In this document: positions 8,228 through 17,303 of the stretch, piece by piece
Position numbering within the stretch: the stretch's first letter is position 1
Layout: each line of letters opens with the position of its first letter
NCBI GenBank assembly: GCA_963829835.1
Contig: CAWHKC010000002.1
Location: 1-64,000 of the forward strand
Length of the DNA: 64,000 nucleotides
Direction of reading: 5' to 3'
From: Berkiella sp963829835
GTDB lineage: Bacteria; Pseudomonadota; Gammaproteobacteria; Berkiellales; Berkiellaceae
The notes under the pieces: generated by a model
The model's input: only the letters and a program-made list of their open reading frames with translations
Told to the model about the DNA's origin: nothing
Databases searched by the model: none
Program-made: the position numbers and the translations under genes

Positions 8228-10582
8228 TTAGTTCCTCAACGGCTTACCTTTTTCTAAGGTATATTTAATTCTGTCTAGTGTTTGTGTTGTTTGAAGCAAT
8301 TCAAGAATAGCTTCTCGTTCTAAACGTAACATCCATTCCTCATCGACGATGCTGTTGGCATCAACATCACCACCACAAAGCACATAAGCCACTTTACAAC
8401 CTATCAGGTAATCATGATCTGATATAAACCCACCTTCTCTTAAATTTACTAAAAAGGTTTTAAAGTTCGCAATGCCTGGTTTTCCAGCAACAGGGAATTT
8501 GGGCGACAAAGGTGGCGCATAGGAAATATCTGCTAAAGAGACGGCTTGCTTAATGGCCGCAAACAATAGCTCATCATTGCTAAACACAATGGAGTCTGCA
8601 CTTTGCAAATACCCTAAACGTTTAGCATCGATGGCACTGGTTGATACTTGTGCCATGGCTATTTGTTCAAAATAAGGCCGCAGGGCTTTAAAAATATTCC
8701 CATCAATGGCACGTTGCGATGCGCGATAGGCTAATTCTTTACTACCCGCACCAGCAGGCAATAATCCTACTCCAACTTCTACTAAGCCAATATAGGTTTC
8801 AAATGAAGCAACAATACGTGTGGCATGCATGCTTAATTCACAACCACCACCCAGCGTTAAACCTCGTATTGCCGCAATAGTTGGAACTTGAGCATAACGT
8901 AAAGCCAGTGCGGTTTTTTGAAAAGTTGCCACCGTTTTTTCAACTTGTTCATAACGACTCTCTTTTAAGCCATCCAGCACTTGCTTTAAATTAGCCCCAA
9001 CACTGAAATCAGCATCATGTCGTTGCCACAATACCAATGCATCATAATCTTTTTCCGCTCGAGCGATGGCTTCTTGTATGCCTTCTAAAACATCTGTGCC
9101 TATGCAATTTCTTTTTGATTTAAAACTTAAGATCGGAATATTCTTGTCCGATAACGTCCACATTCTGACTGCATCTGTTTCAAATATGGTCTCACCTTCA
9201 TTTGGATGAGAAGTCAATAATTGATCGGGAAAATATTGACGCCGATAAATTGGTAAATCAGAACTTGCTAGATAGGTGAGTGTTGAGGGTGAAAAAGCTT
9301 TGCCATCTTGATAGGGACCTTTAGTGACTTTTTGCACCCAATCAGGTAATGGTTGTTCACTTTCTTGAGTGATTTTATTAGCAATCTCAAGCCAGGAAGC
9401 CATTTGCCAAATTTCAAAAGGCCCTTGTGCCCAACCATAACCCCAACGCATTGCTAAATCAACATCACGAACAGTTTGTGCAATGGACTGTAAATGAAAA
9501 GCACAATAATGGAACAGATCTCTGAAAATTCGCCATAAAAACTGCGCTTGAGGATCATTCGATTTTGATAACAAATCAAAACTTTCAAAGGTTATCCCTT
9601 GACGCATAATGGTGATAACCGAATTGCTAACATGATTACTGATAGGACGATAGGCCTTATCGTGAAAATCCCAAACAAGAATTTGATCTCCGGTTTTTTT
9701 ATAAACCCCTGCTCCACGTTTTTGACCAAGTGCACCTTTATCAATCAACTCGCTAATCCAGCTTGGCAATTCAAAATAAGAAGACCAAGGGTCATCTTTT
9801 AAATCCTGCTTTAACGTGTTGACGACATGTGCCATCGTATCTAATCCAACAACATCCATGGTTCTAAAAGTGGCACTTTTGGGGCGACCGATTAAGGGCC
9901 CGGTGAGTGCATCCACAATGTCAGGTGCAAGACCGCATTCTCGACTGTGATATAAAATGGATAAAAATGAAAAAACACCTATCCGATTGCCAATAAAATT
10001 AGGAGTATCCTGTGCAAAAATAACGCCTTTACCTAAACGAGTGACCAAAAAGGTTTCCAACTGGGTTAAAAGTGATTTATCCGTTTGCGCATGAGGGATC
10101 ACTTCTACGAGTTTCATGTAACGCGGTGGATTGAAAAAATGAATACCACAGAATCGAGATTGCAGCTCAACCGGTAATACTTGCGCTAATTTATGGATAC
10201 CTAAACCTGATGTGTTTGTCGCAAAGATCACTGATTTAGATAGATATGGACTTACTTTTTGATAAAGACTCTGCTTCCAGTCAAATCTTTCCGAAATCGC
10301 CTCAATAACAAGATCACATGCCTTAAGCTTCTCTAAATCAGTACCGTAGTTGGCTGCGATAATATTGTTTTCAATGCCATCCACCGCTAAAGGCATCGGT
10401 TTTAATTTCTTTAACGATTTAAGCGACTCTTCGACTATCGCATTTTGATTACCTTTTTCAGAAGGCAAATCAAACAAAATAGTCTTTACACCCGCATTGG
10501 TTAAATGGGCCGCTATTTGTGCTCCCATCACACCCGCGCCAAGAACTGCCGCTTGGCGAATATTGAGTTTTTCCGTCGTCAT
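8228..10582 (-). CDS. 3-hydroxyacyl-CoA dehydrogenase / enoyl-CoA hydratase, FadN-type
   Basis: A 784-residue two-domain enzyme. The N-terminal half is the NAD-dependent dehydrogenase (AAVLGAGVMGAQIAAHL at about residue 12, ATNTSGLG, HFFNPPRYMKLVEVI). The C-terminal half is a crotonase domain (FSVGANLKQ, AIRGLTLGGGCELSMHA). This order is the reverse of E. coli FadB/FadJ and is that of Bacillus FadN (YusL). It catalyses the hydration and NAD-dependent oxidation steps of beta-oxidation. The start is taken as ATG 10582: it overlaps the previous stop as TAATG and has AGGAG 10 bases upstream. An in-frame start at 10606 lies inside the upstream gene. Confidence 0.9.
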   Translation of the reverse strand: MTTEKLNIRQAAVLGAGVMGAQIAAHLTNAGVKTILFDLPSEKGNQNAIVEESLKSLKKLKPMPLAVDGIENNIIAANYGTDLEKLKACDLVIEAISERFDWKQSLYQKVSPYLSKSVIFATNTSGLGIHKLAQVLPVELQSRFCGIHFFNPPRYMKLVEVIPHAQTDKSLLTQLETFLVTRLGKGVIFAQDTPNFIGNRIGVFSFLSILYHSRECGLAPDIVDALTGPLIGRPKSATFRTMDVVGLDTMAHVVNTLKQDLKDDPWSSYFELPSWISELIDKGALGQKRGAGVYKKTGDQILVWDFHDKAYRPISNHVSNSVITIMRQGITFESFDLLSKSNDPQAQFLWRIFRDLFHYCAFHLQSIAQTVRDVDLAMRWGYGWAQGPFEIWQMASWLEIANKITQESEQPLPDWVQKVTKGPYQDGKAFSPSTLTYLASSDLPIYRRQYFPDQLLTSHPNEGETIFETDAVRMWTLSDKNIPILSFKSKRNCIGTDVLEGIQEAIARAEKDYDALVLWQRHDADFSVGANLKQVLDGLKESRYEQVEKTVATFQKTALALRYAQVPTIAAIRGLTLGGGCELSMHATRIVASFETYIGLVEVGVGLLPAGAGSKELAYRASQRAIDGNIFKALRPYFEQIAMAQVSTSAIDAKRLGYLQSADSIVFSNDELLFAAIKQAVSLADISYAPPLSPKFPVAGKPGIANFKTFLVNLREGGFISDHDYLIGCKVAYVLCGGDVDANSIVDEEWMLRLEREAILELLQTTQTLDRIKYTLEKGKPLRN

Positions 10583-12633
10583 TAAGCAACTGCTCCTGTC
10601 TGCCATCCTTCATCTGCTGTAAAACGAGTACCGTATCTTGATTCTAGCTCTTCAAGTAGTTTCAATAAGGTTAGACTTCCTTGAGAACGCGCATAGGTAA
10701 TAGGACCTCCTCTAAAGGGAGGAAAACCAAATCCAAATATGCAACCTGCATCAAGCTGATCGGCATTCTCAACCACCCCCTCGCGCAAACAAGCAACAGC
10801 TTCATTGAGTAATCGAAGTACAAGCCTATCAGTGATATCACTAGGAATGGTATCAGTTGATGTTAACTTAGGTTTAATGGCACGCCCTTTTTTATATTGA
10901 TAAAAACCTTTACCGGTTTTACGACCTAATTCTCCACGAGAAACATATTCTTTTAACAAAGGAGGAACTTTTGCGCCGGTTGTCGCTGATAATTTTTCTA
11001 ACGCCGCTAAACAAATATCTAGTCCAACCGTATCTGCGAGCTCTATGGGGCCCATAGGCATACCAAAATCCGTTGCTGCTTTATCAATCACTGGCCCTTG
11101 AATACCTTCTTCTAGAAGTGCAACTGCTTCTAACATATAAGGTAATAGAATACGATTGACTAAAAATCCTGGTGAACTTTTCACAGGCAATGGTAACTTA
11201 TCAATTTTGCGGACAAAGGCTATGGCGTTGTCAATAACCTGTTTATGCGTATCTTGGCTTTTTACAATTTCTACAAGAGGCATTTTAGAAACAGGATTAA
11301 AGAAATGTATGCCAACCAGACGTTCTGGATTGGACATTGCCTCGCCAATTTCCTCTAAGGGTATTGTTGAAGTGTTTGTTGCTAATATAGCGTCTTTTTT
11401 GGCTTCTTTTTCAAGTTTTATAAACAAATCATGTTTGGCCTGTAATTTTTCAGTAATAGCCTCAATGATGACATCCGCATTTTTTATACCCACCCCACCA
11501 GGATCCGGTAATAATCTATCCATCACTTCTTGAACGAGATATTTTTCTTTTAGTATTTTGGTCGCTAATTCATAGCAACGCTTAATCGCGTTTCCAATTA
11601 ACTTAGGCGCCTGATCTTGCAGCGTTACTTTAAAACCACGAATAGCACACCATGCAGCTATATCTCCGCCCATAACACCCGCACCAATAACATGCACATG
11701 CTTTGGATTGAAATCTGATTTTTTCGCTTGCGCTTTCAGTTGTTCTTGTAGAAAAAAGATCCGAACCAAATTTCTAGAGGTATCAGTGACCAACAACTTA
11801 CCCATTGAGTCTGCTTCTGCATCCATCGCCTCGGGGCGTTTTATGCCATGTTCCACCCAATTTTCAACGACTTGAAAAGGGGCTGGATAATGCTTTGGAC
11901 TAACTTTCTTGTGGAGCTGATAATTAAATAAACGACCTAATAGTGGTCGTATAAAATTTATATTTGTGGCATCCTGCCATTTCACTGTTTGCTTTTTAAT
12001 GGGAGGATTAAGGGCATATTCTCTTGTCGCTTTTTCCAATAATCGTTTTGGCAGGGCTTCGTGAACTATCCCCATTTTTTTGGCTGCTTTTGCTGTTAGA
12101 TTTCTGCCAGAGAGGATTAAATCCATTGAAGACAATGCACCAATAAGTTTGGGTAGTCTGACTGTGCCACCCCAGCCTGGATGGATCCCTAATTTAATCT
12201 CAGGTAATCCTAAGCGCGTTTTTTGTGAATCTTCGGCAATTCGATAACGACAGGCCAAAGCTAACTCTAAACCACCCCCTAAACAAAAGCCTTCGATTAA
12301 TGCAATGGTTGGGATCTCAAGACGTTCTAGTTTATCTAAAATTTCATGACCACCACGAATTAAGGCTGTAGCCTCTTGTGCACTGGTAATCTCTTTGAAC
12401 TGCGAAATATCAGCCCCTACAATAAACCCTGTTTTTTTACCAGAACGAATAACGATGGCTTTAGCGTTATTATGTTGACCTAAACCGTTTAAAATTTGGT
12501 CAAATTCACGCAGCGTACTTTCGTTTAAACTATTAACACTGCTATCTTTCCTATTAAATGTTAACCAAAGAATATTGTCTTCATCTACATTTAAAGACCA
12601 ATGATCAAAATGCCCTGTCATTACTTGACTCAT
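10582..12633 (-). CDS. fatty acid oxidation complex alpha subunit, FadB/FadJ-type
   Basis: A 683-residue multifunctional protein with the normal FadB/FadJ order. The N-terminal crotonase domain has FIVGADISQF and LIEGFCLGGGLELALACRYRIA with the oxyanion Gly-Gly-Gly. The dehydrogenase domain begins at HVIGAGVMGGDIAAW (about residue 310) and holds ATNTSTIPLEEI and GIHFFNPVSKMPLVEIV, then a C-terminal PMGPIELADTVGLD domain. It would hydrate enoyl-CoA and oxidise hydroxyacyl-CoA with NAD. One base separates it from the upstream thiolase and it overlaps the next gene by TAATG, so translation is coupled. Length is slightly shorter than FadJ (714). Confidence 0.93.
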   Translation of the reverse strand: MSQVMTGHFDHWSLNVDEDNILWLTFNRKDSSVNSLNESTLREFDQILNGLGQHNNAKAIVIRSGKKTGFIVGADISQFKEITSAQEATALIRGGHEILDKLERLEIPTIALIEGFCLGGGLELALACRYRIAEDSQKTRLGLPEIKLGIHPGWGGTVRLPKLIGALSSMDLILSGRNLTAKAAKKMGIVHEALPKRLLEKATREYALNPPIKKQTVKWQDATNINFIRPLLGRLFNYQLHKKVSPKHYPAPFQVVENWVEHGIKRPEAMDAEADSMGKLLVTDTSRNLVRIFFLQEQLKAQAKKSDFNPKHVHVIGAGVMGGDIAAWCAIRGFKVTLQDQAPKLIGNAIKRCYELATKILKEKYLVQEVMDRLLPDPGGVGIKNADVIIEAITEKLQAKHDLFIKLEKEAKKDAILATNTSTIPLEEIGEAMSNPERLVGIHFFNPVSKMPLVEIVKSQDTHKQVIDNAIAFVRKIDKLPLPVKSSPGFLVNRILLPYMLEAVALLEEGIQGPVIDKAATDFGMPMGPIELADTVGLDICLAALEKLSATTGAKVPPLLKEYVSRGELGRKTGKGFYQYKKGRAIKPKLTSTDTIPSDITDRLVLRLLNEAVACLREGVVENADQLDAGCIFGFGFPPFRGGPITYARSQGSLTLLKLLEELESRYGTRFTADEGWQTGAVA

Positions 12634-12634
12634 A

Positions 12635-13945
12635 TTAAACTCCAGTCACACGCTCTAATAAAATTGCCCCACCTTGGCCCCCACCGATGCAAAGACTTGC
12701 GACGGCACGTTTGGTATTGTTTTTCTCCATCATTCTCGCGCAATGCAATACTAATCGAGCCCCGGATGCACCAACAGGATGTCCCATCGCAATTGCTCCT
12801 CCTTCTGGATTGAGGCGTTCCTTATCTATTTCACCCATAACGGTGTCTAGTCCGAGAAATTCTTTACAATAAGCAGGATCTTCCCAGGCTTTAATGCAAG
12901 CAAGCACTTGGGCGGCAAATGCTTCATTGATTTCTATATGATCGATGTCATTTAATGTTAATTGATTATTTTTTAATAAGGGTGTCATTGCGTGAATGGG
13001 TCCTAAACCCATAATCGTAGGATCAAGCGCTGCCCATTTCACTTCCACAATTTTTGCTATCACGGGTAATTTATATTTTTTGACAGCCTCACTACTTGCC
13101 AAAATGACAAAGGCTCCTCCATCACTAATTTGAGAGCTATTTCCCGCCGTAATTGAACCAAATTTTTCGAAAACAGGTTTTAATTTAGCCAATTTTTCTA
13201 TTGTGGAATCAGCTCTTATTCCATCATCTTGCTCAAAGACATTCCCATCACTGCCATACAACGGCGTTATTTCCTCTAAAGCACTATTGGCTTGCGCTTG
13301 AATGGCTTTTTGGTGACTTTGCATAGCAAATTGATCCATTGTCTTGCGATCAATATCAAACCGAAAGGCTAATTCTTCTGCTGTTTGCCCCATATTCATA
13401 TTCACAACAGGATCTGTTAAACCTTTTAAGAGTGCAATAACAGGAACCAAAAATTTCGGTCTAAACTGAATGAAGGATTTTAATTTATTCGGAATAGTTC
13501 GCGCTTGATTTAGTTTTGCAAACCATTTCACCATTCCATTATTGTATAATAAGGGGGCTCGGCTCATGGCCTCACACCCACCGGCTAAAACAAGGTTACA
13601 TCGACCATCACGAATACTCATTGCCGCATCATCAATAGCTTGTAAGCCTGATGCACAGTTTCGCTGTACAGTATAGGCTGGGACAAGATTGCCGCAACCT
13701 AATCGAAGCGCAATGATGCGTGCAATATTGGCTTCTTCCTCACTTGGACCTGCGCAACCAACGACGACTTGGTCAAATTTATCTGGTGTAAAAGGCTGTC
13801 TGGCTAACAATGCTTTCCCAGCTGTCACAGCAAGATCTGCCGCTGAAAAGGGCCCTGGTTCACCTCGAACTTTTAAAAATGGCGTTCGAGAACCATCGAC
13901 AACATACACTACCCTACTTGAGTGTTCATTTTGTTTGTTTTGCAT
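12635..13945 (-). CDS. acetyl-CoA C-acetyltransferase (thiolase, FadI-like)
   Basis: A 436-residue thiolase, the same length as E. coli FadI. The nucleophile is in QRNCASGLQAIDD (near residue 95), the catalytic His in NEAFAAQ and MGHPVGASGAR, and the second Cys in SLCIGGGQGG. An insertion between residues 145 and 200 (KSFIQFRPKFLVPVIALL) resembles the membrane-associating loop of FadI and the mitochondrial trifunctional beta subunit. Together with the adjacent FadJ-type protein it would form the beta-oxidation complex. Its first 37 bp overlap the end of fadE. Confidence 0.9.
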   Translation of the reverse strand: MQNKQNEHSSRVVYVVDGSRTPFLKVRGEPGPFSAADLAVTAGKALLARQPFTPDKFDQVVVGCAGPSEEEANIARIIALRLGCGNLVPAYTVQRNCASGLQAIDDAAMSIRDGRCNLVLAGGCEAMSRAPLLYNNGMVKWFAKLNQARTIPNKLKSFIQFRPKFLVPVIALLKGLTDPVVNMNMGQTAEELAFRFDIDRKTMDQFAMQSHQKAIQAQANSALEEITPLYGSDGNVFEQDDGIRADSTIEKLAKLKPVFEKFGSITAGNSSQISDGGAFVILASSEAVKKYKLPVIAKIVEVKWAALDPTIMGLGPIHAMTPLLKNNQLTLNDIDHIEINEAFAAQVLACIKAWEDPAYCKEFLGLDTVMGEIDKERLNPEGGAIAMGHPVGASGARLVLHCARMMEKNNTKRAVASLCIGGGQGGAILLERVTGV

Positions 13946-16386
13946 AATGCTTGGCTTCCTAAAGGATAATCCGAGGGAAATTCATCTACAGCGATTGCTT
14001 TTTCACGTAAAATTTCAAATTCCTGTAGCAGGACTAATTCTTCATGAGTAATAATTTGTTTCAGTAATCCTGCTTGTAGCTTTTGTTCAAAATTTAGATT
14101 CTTATTAATTTGTTTGCTAGAAATGGCCAATGCTATTTTTGACATTGCAGGCTGGACTTCAATTAATTTTGCGAATGTTATTTCCATTAAGCCTGTTGGA
14201 TCTTCTTTTGTTTTGCCGATATAACATAAATCCGTCAAGCGGCTTCTTGCATCTGAATTGGTCAACATCATTTTTACACAATGGTGCCCTAATTTGTCTT
14301 TTGGCAAAGAGAAAGCTTTACCATAGGGGAAAATAAACCACTTCAACATTGACCCAACATAACTGGGTGTAAAATTATCAAAAAGGCCATAAAACGCTTC
14401 TTGTGCTTGAAACAGACAGGTTTGCAATGACCATTCTACCAGTGGCCAATCTGTTGAAGGACGTCCTTGATCTGCAAAATATTTTAAAACCGCAGATGCT
14501 AAGTAAAGTTGACTTAAAACATCTCCTAGCCTAGCTGAAAGATACTCTTTACGTTTTAATTCCCCACCTAAAGTTAGCATTGCAATGTCTGCGCTTACCG
14601 AGAGTGCGGAACTTAACCAATTTATTTTTTTGATATAAGGTCTTATTTTATGATCACCAAATACCAAGCTCAAATGCCCTCGGCTTAAAGATAAAGTGAA
14701 ACATCTCACAATATTTGACATGAAGTAGCCAACATGCTTGATAAACTTCTTATCAAATAATTTGAGTGCTTTCTCTGGGTCTGTAGTGTGAAGTTGAGCT
14801 GCCATCATTTCTTCTTTTGCAAAAGGATGACAACGTATCGCACCTTGACCAAATATCATTAAACTTCTTGTTAAGATATTAGCGCCTTCTACTGTAATAC
14901 TGACAGGGATGCTTTGGTATGCTCTAGCAAGATAATTTGAGTGTCCCAACATTATTCCCCGCCCACCATGGATATCCATAGCATCATTAATCACTTTGCG
15001 AGACATTTCCGTCATATGATATTTTGCAATCGCAGTAGCCACAGCAGGTTTAATACCCTGCCCTATTCCCCCTGCCGTTAAAAGGCGCGTTGCTTGCATG
15101 ATATAGGTTAATCCAACTATTCTCGCAAGAGCTTGTTCAACACCTTCAAAAGAGCCGATGGGCACATTAAACTGTCTACGAATAGCGGCATAAGCGCCTG
15201 TCATTTTCACGCTCAGCATTCCTGATGCAGTGCTTAGGGCTGGTAACGAAATACCTCTGCCTGCAGATAAGCATTCCATCAACATTCTCCAACCTTGCCC
15301 TGCCATTTTTGGTCCACCAATAATCCAATCAACAGGTACAAAAACATCATTGCCTCGAATGGGCCCATTCATAAAGGCCATATTTAAAGGTAAATGACGA
15401 TCACCAACTTCAACGCCAGGATGGCTAGTGGGTATAAGACACAGTGTAATGCCAAGTTCTGATTTATCAGACAATAAATGCTCAGGATCGAACATTTTGA
15501 AAGCCAGGCCAAATACCGTCGCCACCGGTGCTAATGTAATATAGCGTTTATCAAAGGTGAGTCTAATACCAATAACTTCTTTACCCTCAAAAAGACCTTT
15601 GCATACAATCCCTTTATCTAAAATTGCACCAGCGTCACTCCCTGCTTCTGGGCTTGTTAAAGCAAAACAGGGGATTTCTTTACCACTTGCAAGGCGTGGC
15701 AAATAATATTTTTTCTGTTCTTTAGTACCATAGTGTAAAAGTAGCTCAGCGGGTCCTAAAGAGTTAGGAACCATAGCTGTTACTGCTGCGCTGACGCTTC
15801 TTGTCGCAATTTTAGTGATAACGGTTGAATGCGCTACAGGTGAAAACTCTAAGCCACCATATTCTTTAGGAATAATCATACCAAAGAATTTTTCTGATTT
15901 AAGATATTCCCAAGCTTTAAGAGATAAATCACAGTCTTCATGAACAATTTTCCAATCATCTAACATATCGCAAAGCGTTTCTACTTGATTATCGACAAAT
16001 GCTTGTTCTACCACACTCAGAGTGGGTTTTGGCATTTTGTATAATCGTCGCCAATGTGGCTTTCCTTGGAACAGTTCTTTTTCCCACCAAACATCACCTG
16101 CTTCAATTGCTTCTTTTTCAGTGACACTCATTGGTGGCAAAACGCCACGAAACCAATCAAAGATTGGTGCTGTTAAATGACGGCGAAGTGGTGGCAGATT
16201 TAAAGGGATAATAATAAGTAAAAATATGGGCAAAATAAACCAGGCAGATAACCCTATCAAATGATAATGATAGAGTGAATATAAGATGACAGGAACCAAT
16301 ACTGTCCATAGCAACAGAGGGATTCGAAAAAAAGCTATTCCCCAAATTAAAAAGATGCTTAAACATAATTGGGAAAGTCCGCTCAT
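13909..16386 (-). CDS. fadE: acyl-CoA dehydrogenase FadE
   Basis: An 825-residue FAD enzyme that starts beta-oxidation; E. coli FadE has 814 residues. The N-terminus carries two hydrophobic segments (about residues 4-32 and 42-64) that would anchor it in the membrane, followed by the dehydrogenase domain: FFGMIIPKEYGGLEFS, CFALTSPEAGSDAGAI, and MDIHGGRGIMLGHSNYLARAYQSIP near the catalytic region. The long C-terminal extension is typical for FadE. The ATG has AGAGGAA 8 bases upstream and is the first gene of the operon fadE-thiolase-FadJ-FadN-thiolase. Confidence 0.94.
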   Translation of the reverse strand: MSGLSQLCLSIFLIWGIAFFRIPLLLWTVLVPVILYSLYHYHLIGLSAWFILPIFLLIIIPLNLPPLRRHLTAPIFDWFRGVLPPMSVTEKEAIEAGDVWWEKELFQGKPHWRRLYKMPKPTLSVVEQAFVDNQVETLCDMLDDWKIVHEDCDLSLKAWEYLKSEKFFGMIIPKEYGGLEFSPVAHSTVITKIATRSVSAAVTAMVPNSLGPAELLLHYGTKEQKKYYLPRLASGKEIPCFALTSPEAGSDAGAILDKGIVCKGLFEGKEVIGIRLTFDKRYITLAPVATVFGLAFKMFDPEHLLSDKSELGITLCLIPTSHPGVEVGDRHLPLNMAFMNGPIRGNDVFVPVDWIIGGPKMAGQGWRMLMECLSAGRGISLPALSTASGMLSVKMTGAYAAIRRQFNVPIGSFEGVEQALARIVGLTYIMQATRLLTAGGIGQGIKPAVATAIAKYHMTEMSRKVINDAMDIHGGRGIMLGHSNYLARAYQSIPVSITVEGANILTRSLMIFGQGAIRCHPFAKEEMMAAQLHTTDPEKALKLFDKKFIKHVGYFMSNIVRCFTLSLSRGHLSLVFGDHKIRPYIKKINWLSSALSVSADIAMLTLGGELKRKEYLSARLGDVLSQLYLASAVLKYFADQGRPSTDWPLVEWSLQTCLFQAQEAFYGLFDNFTPSYVGSMLKWFIFPYGKAFSLPKDKLGHHCVKMMLTNSDARSRLTDLCYIGKTKEDPTGLMEITFAKLIEVQPAMSKIALAISSKQINKNLNFEQKLQAGLLKQIITHEELVLLQEFEILREKAIAVDEFPSDYPLGSQALCKTNKMNTQVG

Positions 16387-16726
16387 ATTCTTTGTTCCTC
16401 TTTCTGCCCTGAAATAGGATGTTTACTTAAATGAAATTAGAATCAGGCCAGATCCGTAGGGTGGGTAAAGCGAAGCGTGCCCACCATCTCGTGGGCACGC
16501 TACGCTTTGCCCACCCTACAACTGACTCTTAAGTTCGTGCAAGGTATCTCAAGGAGTATAGTAACGGACCTTGATTTTAAAAGAAATTAAAGAGTATACC
16601 TACACGATTTAGTTTACTAGATGACATCACAGTTCTAGTAGTGGTATGTTAATAGTAAGACTCACGTTATAGTGAAACTGATGACGCTTAACGCAGTTTT
16701 ATAAGTTCTTGATTAAGGAGCCTAAG
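16387..16726. other. intergenic region between fadE and the small acidic gene
   Basis: This 340-bp divergent spacer holds the fadE ribosome site at its left end, the 64-bp inverted repeat at 16456-16519 and, at its right end, the AAGGAG ribosome site (16715-16720) of the next gene. I see no further ORF. Promoters for both directions must lie here, but no box is clear enough to call. Confidence 0.6.
16456..16519. repeat. 64-bp near-perfect inverted repeat (MITE-like palindrome)
   Basis: Two 29-base arms (16456-16484 and 16491-16519) beginning GTAGGGTGGG and ending CCCACCCTAC pair with two mismatches around the loop CATCTC. The arms are far more GC-rich than the surroundings. Similar GGGTGGGC/GCCCACCC palindromes are scattered in many bacterial genomes. 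Confidence 0.8.
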
Positions 16727-17047
16727 ATGCGTCACCATGAACGACCAGATATCGGAGATTGGTATAAAAACCAGGATTATAACAATATTTTTGAAGTAGT
16801 CGCTTCTGACGAAGGTGACGACTATGTGGAAGTACAGTATTTTGCTGGTGAAATCGAAGAGTTTGATATTGAAACATGGTATGAACTTGACTTAAAACGC
16901 ATCCCAGCCCCAGAAGACTGGTCAGGACCTTATGAAGTTGCTCGAGAAGATCTTGGTTATTCTGATGAAACAATTCATCCTGAAGACTGGTCTGGCCCTT
17001 TAAGTGAAATTGAACCTAACGACCCACCTTCCAGAAATGAAAATTGA
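16727..17047 (+). CDS. small acidic protein, DUF6763-like
   Basis: A 106-residue, strongly acidic protein. It begins with PDIGDWYKNQDYNNIFEVVA, then VEVQYFAGEIEEFDIETWYEL, and carries the element PEDWSGP twice (about residues 63-69 and 85-91). This pattern resembles the gammaproteobacterial DUF6763 family; no function is known to me. The start is fixed by AAGGAG at 16715-16720 before ATG 16727; an upstream in-frame TTG at 16709 precedes the ribosome site and is rejected. It stands alone, upstream of lexA on the same strand with a 256-bp gap. Confidence 0.72.
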   Translation: MRHHERPDIGDWYKNQDYNNIFEVVASDEGDDYVEVQYFAGEIEEFDIETWYELDLKRIPAPEDWSGPYEVAREDLGYSDETIHPEDWSGPLSEIEPNDPPSRNEN

Positions 17048-17275
17048 CGCTATCCTATTAGTAGGATAGAAATGAGATTCCTCTTTGTTTTTGTGTGAAA
17101 AGCTTGGCAACATCAACCCTTTTCATCTTGCATTGCACTAAATTTTGCTAATTTGGTGATCTCATTTTAATATTGATATATGAAATAAATTATTATTTAT
17201 GCTAGAAATTCGTTATATTCTTTAAAGTAGTGTGAGCGTAGTTGGCGAACTCTAGATCCGATAGCTATACTGGTT

Positions 17276-17291
17276 CTGTACCTTTGAACAG
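17276..17291 (+). promoter_or_regulatory. LexA box at the lexA ribosome site
   Basis: The 16 bases CTGTACCTTTGAACAG fit the gammaproteobacterial SOS-box form CTGT-N8-ACAG exactly at both ends. It ends 12 bp before the lexA ATG and overlaps the AGGG ribosome site. The recognition helix of the encoded LexA is close to that of E. coli LexA, so autorepression is likely. Confidence 0.7.
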
Positions 17292-17303
17292 GGAAGCAAA
17301 GTT

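Noticed and set aside
16722..16973. 83-residue minus-strand ORF upstream of lexA
   Set aside because: Antisense to the DUF6763-like gene, which has a strong ribosome site and a family match.
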